The notes below the pieces were generated by a model. That model made no database searches. It was not told the origin of the DNA and saw only the letters and a list, made by a program, of their open reading frames with translations. Shown one piece after another: positions 8,429 through 16,660 of a stretch of DNA of 64,000 nucleotides. The translations under genes and the position numbers were made by a program. Position 1 is the stretch's first letter. The number at the start of each line of letters is the position of its first letter. Origin of the DNA: Nocardioides kribbensis (GTDB lineage Bacteria > Actinomycetota > Actinomycetes > Propionibacteriales > Nocardioidaceae); NCBI RefSeq assembly GCF_015070375.1, contig NZ_JADCLL010000001.1:808501-872500 (forward strand), written 5' to 3'.

Positions 8429-9589
8429 CTACTCGCTCTCGTTGCCGAGGTCGCCGCGGAACCAGGCGGCGGCGTGCCGCGCCCGCTCCAGGCAGTCCTC
8501 GAGGTCGACGCCGTAGGCGTTGACGTGCCCGACCTTGCGCCCGGGGCGCAGGTCCTTGCCGTAGAGGTGCACGCGCAGGTGGGGGTCGCGGGCCAGGGCG
8601 TGGGGGAAGCCGTCCCACAGCCGTCCCACCTCGGTGTCGTCGCTGCCGAGGATGTTGACCATCACCGTCCAGCGCGCGCGGGGGGCCGGCGAGCCCAGCG
8701 GCAGGTCCATGACGGCACGCAGGTGGTTCTCGAACTGGGAGGTCACCGCGCCGTCCTGGGTCCAGTGACCGGTGTTGTGCGGGCGCATGGCCAGCTCGTT
8801 GACGAGGATCCGCCCGTCGTTGGTCTCGAAGAGCTCCACGGCCAGCACCCCGGTGACACCGAGCTCTCCGGCGATGCGCAGCGCGATCTCCTGCGCCTGG
8901 CCGCCCAGCTCCGGGTCGAGGTCGGGGGCGGGGGCGACCACCTCGTGGCAGATGCCGTCGCGCTGGGTGGAGGCGACGACGGGGTAGGCCGCGGCCTGGC
9001 CGCTGGGCGAGCGCACCACGAGGGCCGAGAGCTCGCGGCGGAAGTCGACGAGCTCCTCGGCCAGCAGGCCGACGCCGCCCTCGGCGGCGGCGCGCAGCGG
9101 CTCGGCGCAGTCCTCGAGCGACCGCACGAACCACACCCCCTTGCCGTCGTAGCCACCGCGGGTGGTCTTGAGCACGCAGGGCAGGCCGAAGGCCTCGACC
9201 TCGTCGGGGGAGGCCACGACGGCGTTGCGCGGGCACGGCACGCCCAGCTCGGCCAGGCGCGTGCGCATCACGGCCTTGTCCTGGGCGTGGACGAGGGCGT
9301 CGGGGCCGGGTCGCACGGCGACGCCGTCGGCCTCGAGCGCGTGGAGGTGCTCGGTCGGCACGTGCTCGTGGTCGAAGGTGACCACCGGGCAGCCGTCGGT
9401 GACGCGGCGCAGCGTGGCGAGGTCGCGGTAGTCGCCGACGACGTGGTCGGGCACGACCTGCGCGGCGGAGACACCCTCGGCCTCGGCGAGCAGGCGCAGC
9501 GGCAGACCCAGGGCGATGGCGGGCTGGGCCATCATCCGGGCCAGCTGGCCACCGCCGATGACGGCGAGGACGGGAGCGGACTGGGGCAC
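8429..9589 (-). CDS. purK: 5-(carboxyamino)imidazole ribonucleotide synthase
   Basis: PurK is the ATP-grasp enzyme that carboxylates AIR with bicarbonate, directly upstream of PurE in pathway and operon. The 386-residue protein opens with [18 protein letters not shown], contains the ATP-grasp lysine segments [12 protein letters not shown] and [16 protein letters not shown], and the metal-binding [26 protein letters not shown]. The GTG at 9589 is chosen because TAGGGT lies seven bases upstream and the Rossmann motif starts ten residues later. The 26-base gap to the winged-helix gene holds that promoter, so purKE can be transcribed independently. Confidence 0.96.
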   Translation of the reverse strand: MPQSAPVLAVIGGGQLARMMAQPAIALGLPLRLLAEAEGVSAAQVVPDHVVGDYRDLATLRRVTDGCPVVTFDHEHVPTEHLHALEADGVAVRPGPDALVHAQDKAVMRTRLAELGVPCPRNAVVASPDEVEAFGLPCVLKTTRGGYDGKGVWFVRSLEDCAEPLRAAAEGGVGLLAEELVDFRRELSALVVRSPSGQAAAYPVVASTQRDGICHEVVAPAPDLDPELGGQAQEIALRIAGELGVTGVLAVELFETNDGRILVNELAMRPHNTGHWTQDGAVTSQFENHLRAVMDLPLGSPAPRARWTVMVNILGSDDTEVGRLWDGFPHALARDPHLRVHLYGKDLRPGRKVGHVNAYGVDLEDCLERARHAAAWFRGDLGNESE

Positions 9590-9596
9590 GGCCCCA

Positions 9597-9602
9597 ACCC
9601 TA
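9597..9602 (-). promoter_or_regulatory. -10 element TAGGGT, leaderless start of purK
   Basis: Seven bases before the purK GTG. No Shine-Dalgarno sequence fits this start. Confidence 0.5.
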
Positions 9603-9615
9603 GGAGACGCCCCCG

Positions 9616-10101
9616 TCAGGCGACCACGGGGCGCTCCGCGGCGGACACGCGGTCGGCCTCGGGAGCGCGGTAGGCCATCTCGGGAGCCCCGACACCGGGG
9701 GCGGCCGGGCCGTCGGCGCAGTCGGTCGCGACGTCGGCGTCGATGACGATCGGGGCCACCGGCTGCGCACCCTCGCCGCCCGCGGCCGGGTGGCCGGGAG
9801 GCGGCTGCGGCTCGAAGCGCAGGCCCTTGCCGCGGACGGTGGTGATCAGGTGCGGGCGCCGCGGGTTGTCGCCGATCTTGCGGCGCACCCAGCCCAGGTG
9901 GACGTCGATGGTCTTGGAGGAGGTCCAGAAGCTGGTGTGCCACACCTCGCGCATCAGCTGCTCACGCGTGACGATCTCGCCGGGGCGGGAGATGAGGGCG
10001 AGGACGAGATCGAACTCCTTGCGGGAGAAGGTGATCTCGTCGTCCCCCTTCCACGCGCGGCGGGTCTCGGGGTCGAGGGAGACGTCCTGAACGCTGTACA
10101 C
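9616..10101 (-). CDS. Orphan winged-helix DNA-binding protein without receiver domain
   Basis: A 161-residue protein made of one OmpR/PhoB-type winged-helix domain (roughly residues 10-100: ITFSRKEFDLVLALISRPGE, TREQLMREVW, KTIDVHLGWVRRKIGD, TVRGKGLRFEP) followed by a Pro/Ala-rich low-complexity tail. There is no phosphoacceptor receiver domain, so it is not a classical response regulator. GTG at 10101 is favoured over an upstream TTG because TACGGT lies six bases before it. It is upstream of purK on the same strand and may regulate purKE or itself; an inverted repeat lies 51 bases upstream. Confidence 0.85.
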   Translation of the reverse strand: MYSVQDVSLDPETRRAWKGDDEITFSRKEFDLVLALISRPGEIVTREQLMREVWHTSFWTSSKTIDVHLGWVRRKIGDNPRRPHLITTVRGKGLRFEPQPPPGHPAAGGEGAQPVAPIVIDADVATDCADGPAAPGVGAPEMAYRAPEADRVSAAERPVVA

Positions 10102-10107
10102 GGGACA

Positions 10108-10113
10108 ACCGTA
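10108..10113 (-). promoter_or_regulatory. -10 element TACGGT, leaderless start of the winged-helix gene
   Basis: Six bases before the GTG at 10101, in a locally AT-richer stretch between this gene and the adenylate cyclase gene. Confidence 0.5.
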
Positions 10114-10151
10114 CGAAGCGACCCGGGCGAAAGTAAGGAAATGCCGCAAAA

Positions 10152-10173
10152 TGACAGTGGCAGGAAACTGTCA
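10152..10173. promoter_or_regulatory. 7-8-7 inverted repeat upstream of the winged-helix gene
   Basis: TGACAGT (10152-10158) and ACTGTCA (10167-10173) are separated by eight bases. It lies about 40 bases upstream of the -10 element, in or above the -35 region, and would place two half-sites on one face of the helix. A good candidate operator or activator site for the winged-helix protein or another dimeric regulator. Confidence 0.5.
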
Positions 10174-10196
10174 CACTGGGGGGACTGAAGAAATGC

Positions 10197-11186
10197 TCAG
10201 TGGCGACGAACGGCCACCGGCTCGACGAGACCGAAGCCGCGCACCGGTCGGGCCGGCAGACGGCGGGTCTCGAACTGGTCCTCCGGCAGCACCGCAGCCG
10301 TCGCGGCGTCGATGATGATCCGGTTGCGCCGGGCCACCGCGGTCAGCCGCGCGGCCATGTTGACCGGCGGGCCGAAGACGTCGCCCAGGCGCATCACCAC
10401 CGACCCGCTGGCCAGGCCGAGGCGGATGTCGGGCATCCGCGGGTCGCGACCGATCACGTTGATGATCCCCTCGGCGGTGTCGTAGGCCCGGATGGGGTCG
10501 TCGTTCACGAAGAGCACCGAGTCGCCGATGCTCTTGATCACCCGGCCGCGCTGGGTGGCCACGACGTCGGCGCAGCGCACCTCGAAGAGCTCCACGAGGT
10601 CGCCGATGCGCTCCTCGGTGAGGGTGTTGCTCAGGGCGGTGAAGCCCACGATGTCGGCGAAGCCGACGGTGAGCGTGGTCGTGTGGAGGTCCTCGTCGGT
10701 GGCGCCGAGGGCCTCGATGCGGGCCGCGGCGGCGGCCAGGTGGCGGCGCCACGCATAGATCAGCATCGACTCGAAGGGCTTGGAGAAGTCCTCGACGACC
10801 TGCAGGGCCAGGTCGACGCGGGCCCCGGGGCCGGCCTCGTCGGCGTCCATCTCCTCGACGTGCTGCACCAGGGCCGAGACCTCCCAGTCGGCCAGGCGCG
10901 CCATCGTCTGCCCCACCGCACGCGTGAGGTTGACCGCGAGGTCGAAGTCGATGAGCCCGGAGCGCACCACCTCCAGCAGGACGCCCACCGCCTCGGAGTC
11001 GGCGCCCATGAAGGCCGCCTCGTCGGCGGGGTGCTCGGGGAAGCCCAGCGCGCGCCACAGCCGGCGGGCCTGCTCGAGCGAGACACCGGCGTGCTCGGCC
11101 AGCTCGGGTGAGGTCAGCACCGGCACGTCGCCCATGATCGCCCGCTCCAGGTCGCCCGGTCGCCTGCTCGGCCCCGGCTCACGCAC
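10197..11186 (-). CDS. Class III adenylate cyclase with N-terminal regulatory domain
   Basis: A 329-residue cytoplasmic cyclase. Residues about 20-150 resemble the helical autoinhibitory domain of mycobacterial Rv1264/Rv2212-type cyclases (LTSPELAEHAGVSLEQARR and following). The catalytic domain has metal-binding Asp178 (FADIVGFT) and Asp222 (GDSV), adenine-selecting Lys218 and Asp269, and transition-state Asn276 and Arg280 in PPVNMAAR, so it should make cAMP. The GTG start overlaps the preceding PH-protein stop by eight bases; ATG at 11135 is an alternative. Rv1264-type domains respond to pH, but that response here is unproven. Confidence 0.9.
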   Translation of the reverse strand: MREPGPSRRPGDLERAIMGDVPVLTSPELAEHAGVSLEQARRLWRALGFPEHPADEAAFMGADSEAVGVLLEVVRSGLIDFDLAVNLTRAVGQTMARLADWEVSALVQHVEEMDADEAGPGARVDLALQVVEDFSKPFESMLIYAWRRHLAAAAARIEALGATDEDLHTTTLTVGFADIVGFTALSNTLTEERIGDLVELFEVRCADVVATQRGRVIKSIGDSVLFVNDDPIRAYDTAEGIINVIGRDPRMPDIRLGLASGSVVMRLGDVFGPPVNMAARLTAVARRNRIIIDAATAAVLPEDQFETRRLPARPVRGFGLVEPVAVRRH

Positions 11187-11694
11187 CGTCGGCCCGCGAG
11201 CGCGGCTCGTGCAGGTCGTGCAGGAGCAGGTTGAGGCGGCGGTGGGTCTCCTCGACGTGGGGGATGTCGGGCAGCGCGACCTGACCGTGGGTGCTGGCGT
11301 CGCTGATGATCAGCGTGCCGCAGCCCAGGAGCCGGTCGACCAGGTGCAGCTCGATGGCCACGTCGCTGATCCGCGACAGCGGGATGTCGTGGCCACGGCG
11401 GGTCACGACGCCGGTGCGGGTGATGAGACGACGGTCGGTGAAGGTGTAGGAGGCGGTGAGCCAGACCAGGAAGGGGCGCAGCACCCACCACAGCGCGGCC
11501 ACGGCGACCAGCGCCCACACGACCAGCGACGCCACGCGGCCCACCTCGCCCTCGAGCAGCACCTGCGCCGCGACGCCGACGGCGAGCAGCACGACGAGGG
11601 TCAGCAGCGGCAGCAGCAGCGCCTTGGGGTGGGTGCGGGTGCTGAGGACGACGGACTCCCCGTCGTTGAGCAGCTTCTGCGAGATGGCCACCAC
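11179..11694 (-). CDS. PH-domain membrane protein (bPH_2/DUF304)
   Basis: A 171-residue protein with two N-terminal membrane helices (about residues 25-45 and 55-75) followed by a bacterial PH domain: FTDRRLITRTGVVTRRGHDIPLSRISDVAIE, then a DAST-type strand. The same gene sits between purK and birA in M. tuberculosis (Rv3278c), from memory. Function is unknown; these proteins are thought to act at the membrane. Start is one of two adjacent GTG codons. It overlaps the adenylate cyclase gene by eight bases, implying coupled expression. Confidence 0.85.
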   Translation of the reverse strand: MVAISQKLLNDGESVVLSTRTHPKALLLPLLTLVVLLAVGVAAQVLLEGEVGRVASLVVWALVAVAALWWVLRPFLVWLTASYTFTDRRLITRTGVVTRRGHDIPLSRISDVAIELHLVDRLLGCGTLIISDASTHGQVALPDIPHVEETHRRLNLLLHDLHEPRSRADGA

Positions 11695-11741
11695 ACGATC
11701 ATGTCACCTGCGGGCGACCCGCGCGCACCGGTCGGGCCACC

Positions 11742-12593
11742 TCACAGGGCGCGCGCGTGCACCACGTCGCCGGCCCCCACGGCCACCTCGCCGTCGGGTC
11801 CCGCGACCACCAGGCGACCCTGCTCGTCGACCCCGGTCGCCTGCCCCAGCAGGGTCCGCCCCGCGGGCAGCTCGACGCGCACGCGCCGGCCGACGCTCAC
11901 GCAGGAGGTGGCGTACGACGCGCGCAGCCGCTCGGCCGCGCCGGCGCCGCCGCCCTGCCAGGTGTCGTAGGACTCCCGCAGCGTGGCGAGCAGGTCGACG
12001 AGGAGGGCCGCGCGGGTCGGCACCGGGAGGCCGAGCCGGTCGGCCTCGAGCGCCAGCGAGGTGGCCGTGGCGACCGGCAGCCGGTCGGCAGGGGTCCCGA
12101 CGTTGAGCCCGATCCCGACCACGGCGGCCGCACCGGCGGGACCCTCGACCCGCTCGACCAGGATCCCGACCAGCTTGCGCTCGCCGCCCGCGGGGGCGCA
12201 CAGCACGTCGTTGGGCCACTTCACCCCGGCCTCGAAGCCGTGGGCGCGCAAGGTCGCGGCGACCGCCTGCCCGGTCAGCAGCGGCAGCCACGGCCACTGC
12301 TGCGCCGGCACCCGCGGGCGCAGCAGGACCGAGAAGGGCAGGGAGGTGCGCGCCGGCATCTCGAAGCCGCGGTCGAGGCGTCCCCGGCCCGCGGTCTGGT
12401 GCTCGGCCACCACCACCAGCCCCTCGGCCTCGCCGGCGCGGGCCCGCTCGGCGACCAGCGCGTTGGTGGACGGCGTGGAGGCGACCACCTCCACCCTCAG
12501 GCCGGGCACCACGAGCGCGGCCGGGTCGAGCGGGGCGTCGAGCGGGAGCCGCTCCGGCTCGTGGGGTGGGCGCTCGGCGGTGTCCGGGGTCAC
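11742..12593 (-). CDS. birA: Biotin-[acetyl-CoA carboxylase] ligase, monofunctional
   Basis: BirA attaches biotin to the carboxylase lysines encoded in this window (accA3-like and pyc). The 283-residue protein has STPSTNALVAERA, the biotin-binding QTAGRGRLDRGF, VKWPNDVL, the catalytic-loop ERKLVGILVE and VGIGLNVG, followed by a C-terminal SH3-like domain. There is no N-terminal helix-turn-helix, so it cannot act as the E. coli-type repressor. GTG at 12593 is chosen by a CAATGT hexamer seven bases upstream; GTG at 12599 would add two residues. It is divergent from the carboxylase beta gene. Confidence 0.94.
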   Translation of the reverse strand: MTPDTAERPPHEPERLPLDAPLDPAALVVPGLRVEVVASTPSTNALVAERARAGEAEGLVVVAEHQTAGRGRLDRGFEMPARTSLPFSVLLRPRVPAQQWPWLPLLTGQAVAATLRAHGFEAGVKWPNDVLCAPAGGERKLVGILVERVEGPAGAAAVVGIGLNVGTPADRLPVATATSLALEADRLGLPVPTRAALLVDLLATLRESYDTWQGGGAGAAERLRASYATSCVSVGRRVRVELPAGRTLLGQATGVDEQGRLVVAGPDGEVAVGAGDVVHARAL

Positions 12594-12600
12594 GGGCACT

Positions 12601-12606
12601 ACATTG
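12601..12606 (-). promoter_or_regulatory. -10-like element CAATGT, leaderless start of birA
   Basis: Seven bases before the GTG at 12593. It lacks the usual T at position one, so support is weaker than for the TAnnnT sites. Confidence 0.35.
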
Positions 12607-12649
12607 ACGCACGACCACTCGACGGGCCAGATCAGGAGGCCGGATACAC

Positions 12650-14274
<1,625 letters not shown>

Positions 14275-14278
<4 letters not shown>

Positions 14279-14499
14279 GCGCCGAGCAGGAGCCGGCGGC
14301 CCCCGTGCTGCGGGTCGTCACGCCCGACGCGACGCCGGAGGAGATCGCGGCCCTGGTGGCCGTCGTCTCCGCCCTCGGCGCCGGCTCGGAGCCGGCGCAG
14401 GCGCCGCGACGCCCCGAGTGGAGCGCCCCGGCCCGCCTGGTGCGGCGCAACCCGCCGCACGGGCCGGGCGGCTGGCGGGCCAGCGCGCTGCCGCGCTGA
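14275..14499 (+). CDS. accE: Acyl-CoA carboxylase epsilon subunit
   Basis: A small 74-residue subunit that bridges and stabilises the alpha-beta carboxylase complex in actinobacteria. The N-terminal half [23 protein letters not shown] and the C-terminal signature [26 protein letters not shown], with its conserved Trp, Pro and GPGGWRAS residues, identify the family. Start is the GTG that overlaps the accD5 stop (GTGA), indicating tight stoichiometric coupling. It ends 18 bases before the convergent response regulator gene. Confidence 0.93.
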
Positions 14500-14517
14500 G
14501 CCCACGCGCGGCCCGGC

Positions 14518-15264
14518 TCAGCGCTGCTCGGCGCAGCGGTAGCCGACCTCGCCGACGGCCTCCACGAAACGGGGCCGGTCGCCGGTGTCCCCGAGCCGGT
14601 GGAGCAGGGCCTCGACGCACGCGTCGAGGCCCTGCCGGTCGTCGTCGTCGACCACCGTGGGGCCCGGCCGGTCGCCGCGCACCGAGAGCACCAGGTCGGC
14701 CTTGCCCCGCACCCGACGGCCGGTCGAGAGCAGGGTCGTGAGCAGGGTGCGCTCGTGCGCGCCGAGCTCGACCGGCCGCCCGTCGAGCTCGACCGCTCCG
14801 GTGGCGGTGTCGAGCACCAGGCCGTTGAGCTCCAGCGTCGCCGGCAGCAGGACCCCGGGCGGTGTGCGCGCGGCGAGGCCCGCCGCGTCGGCGACCAGCG
14901 CGTCGGCCTTGGCCCGCAGGTCGCGCGGGCGGAAGGGCTTGACCAGGTAGTCGTCGGCGCCGGCCTGCAGACCCGCCGCGGCGTCGCCGTCCTCGGCCAT
15001 GGCCGAGATCATCACGACGTGGGTGCCGCTCAGCTCGCGCAGCCGGCGCGCCACCGCGAAGCCGTCGAGGCCCGGCATGTTGACGTCGAGGGTCGTCAGG
15101 AGCGGCGCGTGCGCGCGCACCGCGTCGATGCCCTCGAAGCCGTTGCCGGCGAGCACCGTGGTCAGGCCCGCCTGGGTGAGCACGATGTCGATGAGGTCGC
15201 GGACGTCGGGGTCGTCCTCGATGACCACCGCGACGGGGGCGGCGGCGGGGGGTCGCTCCGGCAT
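14518..15264 (-). CDS. Response regulator with divergent winged-helix output domain
   Basis: A 248-residue protein with an N-terminal receiver domain (acidic residues in EDDPDVRD, phosphoacceptor Asp60, Ser87, Lys109 of LVKPF) and a C-terminal winged-helix-like domain (LELNGLVLDTATGAVELDGRPVELGAHERTLL onwards). All phosphorylation residues are intact. No histidine kinase gene lies in the window, so it is an orphan here. TAGGCT lies seven bases before the ATG, giving its own leaderless promoter. Confidence 0.88.
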   Translation of the reverse strand: MPERPPAAAPVAVVIEDDPDVRDLIDIVLTQAGLTTVLAGNGFEGIDAVRAHAPLLTTLDVNMPGLDGFAVARRLRELSGTHVVMISAMAEDGDAAAGLQAGADDYLVKPFRPRDLRAKADALVADAAGLAARTPPGVLLPATLELNGLVLDTATGAVELDGRPVELGAHERTLLTTLLSTGRRVRGKADLVLSVRGDRPGPTVVDDDDRQGLDACVEALLHRLGDTGDRPRFVEAVGEVGYRCAEQR

Positions 15265-15271
15265 GGCCGGG

Positions 15272-15277
15272 AGCCTA
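15272..15277 (-). promoter_or_regulatory. -10 element TAGGCT, leaderless start of the response regulator
   Basis: Seven bases before the ATG at 15264, with no ribosome site. Confidence 0.5.
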
Positions 15278-15338
15278 GGGCATGGTCGGGCCCCGCCCGC
15301 CGGGGGCGAAGCCGGCCGCGCGGTCGCCAGCCGGCCTC

Positions 15339-15344
15339 TAGGCT
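15339..15344 (+). promoter_or_regulatory. -10 element TAGGCT, leaderless start of maf
   Basis: Six bases before the GTG of maf; identical in hexamer and spacing to the site before the CoA-binding protein gene. Confidence 0.5.
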
Positions 15345-15350
15345 CGTGCG

Positions 15351-15965
15351 GTGACCTTCGTGCTGGCCAGTGCCTCCCCCGCCCGACTCGCCACGCTGCG
15401 CAGCGCCGGCCTCGATCCCGTGGTCGTGGTCAGCGGCGTCGACGAGTCGGTGCTCGACGGCCTGCCCGCTGCCGAGCTCGCCCTCGGACTCGCCCGCCTC
15501 AAGTGCGACGCCGTGGCCGAGCGGGCCGGGTCGACGGGCTCCGAGGTGCCCGCCGACGCCCTCGTGCTCGGCTGCGACTCGGTGCTCGAGCTCGACGGCC
15601 GGGCGCTCGGCAAGCCCCACTCCCCCGCCGAGGCCGTCGCGCGCTGGGAGGCCATGCGCGGGCGCACCGGGGTGCTGCGCACCGGTCACCACCTGCGCGA
15701 CCTCGCCAGCGGGCGCTCGACCGGGGCGACCGCGTCGACGACCGTGCACTTCGCGCAGGTCAGCGACGCCGAGATCGCGGCCTACGTCGCGACCGGCGAG
15801 CCGCTGCACGTCGCGGGCGCCTTCACCGTCGACGGCCTGGGCGGCGCCTTCGTCACCGGCATCGAGGGCGACCACCACAACGTGGTGGGCGTCAGCCTGC
15901 CGCTCCTCCGCGAGCTGACGGCGGCGCTGGGTCGGTCGTGGACCGACCTGTGGGCGCGGCCGTGA
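15351..15965 (+). CDS. maf: Maf-family nucleoside triphosphate pyrophosphatase
   Basis: Maf proteins hydrolyse non-canonical or specific NTPs to the monophosphate and are linked with septum inhibition. The 204-residue protein starts directly with FVLASASPARLATLRSAGL, then shows LGCDSVLELDGRALGKP (catalytic Asp region), GRTGVLRTGHHL, and EPLHVAGAFTVDGLGGAFVTGIEGD with the NVVGVSLPLL C-terminal motif. Full length for the family. Its last 74 bases overlap the 3' end of the convergent gtrA-like gene. The neighbourhood with carboxylase genes is the same as in mycobacteria. Confidence 0.93.
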   Translation: MTFVLASASPARLATLRSAGLDPVVVVSGVDESVLDGLPAAELALGLARLKCDAVAERAGSTGSEVPADALVLGCDSVLELDGRALGKPHSPAEAVARWEAMRGRTGVLRTGHHLRDLASGRSTGATASTTVHFAQVSDAEIAAYVATGEPLHVAGAFTVDGLGGAFVTGIEGDHHNVVGVSLPLLRELTAALGRSWTDLWARP

Positions 15966-16440
15966 GGGTCTCCTCGGCGGGGTAGATGTCGCCGAGCCCG
16001 ATCGGGCGCCGGAAGACGAAGGTGCGGAAGAGGTAGAACCGCGCACCGACTCCGAGGGCCAGGCCGATGACGTTGGCCGCGACGTTGTCGGAGACCGGGT
16101 CGTCGAGGCCGAGCACGTCGCGGCTGACCACCAGGCACAGCACCGGCAGGGCCATGGTCGCCACGTTGATGACGACGAAGGCCGAGCGGCCCCCGTCGGC
16201 CTGGCGCGGCGGGCGGTCGCGGAAGGCCCAGCTCCGCGTGCCGCGGTAGCTGATGACCATGCCCACGGTGTTGGCGACGACGTAGGCCAGCACCGGCTGG
16301 TCGGGCAGCAGCGCGTGCTCGCCGGTGTTGAAGCCGTGGACCAGGAGATTGAACAGCACGAGCGCCACGACGGTGGCCAGGCCGCCGACGGCCAGGAACC
16401 TGCCGACCTCGGCGAGGACCCGCTCGCGACCCTCGCCCAT
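15892..16440 (-). CDS. GtrA family membrane protein
   Basis: A 182-residue protein with four membrane helices of the GtrA family, which move polyprenyl-linked sugars or assist cell-wall glycan assembly. Typical motifs are GRFLAVGGLATVVALVLFNLL, VANTVGMVISYRGTRSWAFRDR, and a final helix ending GARFYLFRTFVFRRP. The last 30 residues, after the fourth helix, are a Thr/Ala/Pro-rich tail encoded entirely on the strand opposite maf. ATG at 16440 is supported by TAGCCT six bases upstream. Confidence 0.88.
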   Translation of the reverse strand: MGEGRERVLAEVGRFLAVGGLATVVALVLFNLLVHGFNTGEHALLPDQPVLAYVVANTVGMVISYRGTRSWAFRDRPPRQADGGRSAFVVINVATMALPVLCLVVSRDVLGLDDPVSDNVAANVIGLALGVGARFYLFRTFVFRRPIGLGDIYPAEETLTAAPTGRSTTDPAPPSARGGAAG

Positions 16441-16446
16441 GGGTCC

Positions 16447-16452
16447 AGGCTA
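16447..16452 (-). promoter_or_regulatory. -10 element TAGCCT, leaderless start of gtrA-like gene
   Basis: Six bases before the ATG at 16440. It lies immediately after the terminator hairpin of the upstream MFS operon. Confidence 0.5.
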
Positions 16453-16464
16453 GGCCACGACGAC

Positions 16465-16499
16465 GTCGGGCCGGGGAGCGACGTGCTCCCCGGCCCGAC
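16465..16499 (-). terminator. Perfect 15-bp hairpin downstream of the MFS operon
   Basis: Arms 16465-16479 and 16485-16499 pair perfectly around a 5-base loop. It ends the MFS transporter-microprotein transcript and insulates the gtrA-like promoter. Confidence 0.75.
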
Positions 16500-16507
16500 G
16501 GCCGTAC

Positions 16508-16552
16508 GGTTCCGGAGGGGTCCGGAAGGTCCGGAAGGTCCGGAGGGTCCGG
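16508..16552. repeat. Short tandem repeat of GGTCCGGA units
   Basis: Five head-to-tail units of 8-10 bases lie between the microprotein stop and the terminator. Non-coding; probably a slippage-prone spacer. Confidence 0.8.
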
Positions 16553-16558
16553 CCGGCC

Positions 16559-16660
16559 TCAGCCGGTGAAGAGCGCCGAGGCCTTGCGGACGGTCTCGAC
16601 GATGCCGTAGGCCAGCGGGACGCCGACCAGGGCCCAGGCGACGACGATCCGGGCGCTCAT
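16559..16660 (-). CDS. 33-residue membrane microprotein (MFS transporter small subunit)
   Basis: The sequence reads MSARIVVAWALVGVP, then LAYGIVETVRKASALFTG, which is one hydrophobic helix followed by a short basic turn. The ATG overlaps the TGA of the upstream MFS transporter as ATGA, so it must be translated by coupling. I recall a family of 30-40 residue proteins annotated as MFS transporter small subunit beside oxalate/formate-type transporters, with the same VGVPLAYG and LF features. It is too short for most gene finders. Role presumably in stabilising or tuning the transporter; unproven. Confidence 0.8.
   Translation of the reverse strand: MSARIVVAWALVGVPLAYGIVETVRKASALFTG

Noticed and set aside
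10102..10149. TTG start that would lengthen the winged-helix protein by 16 residues
   Set aside because: Rare start codon lying upstream of a clear -10 element for the GTG at 10101.
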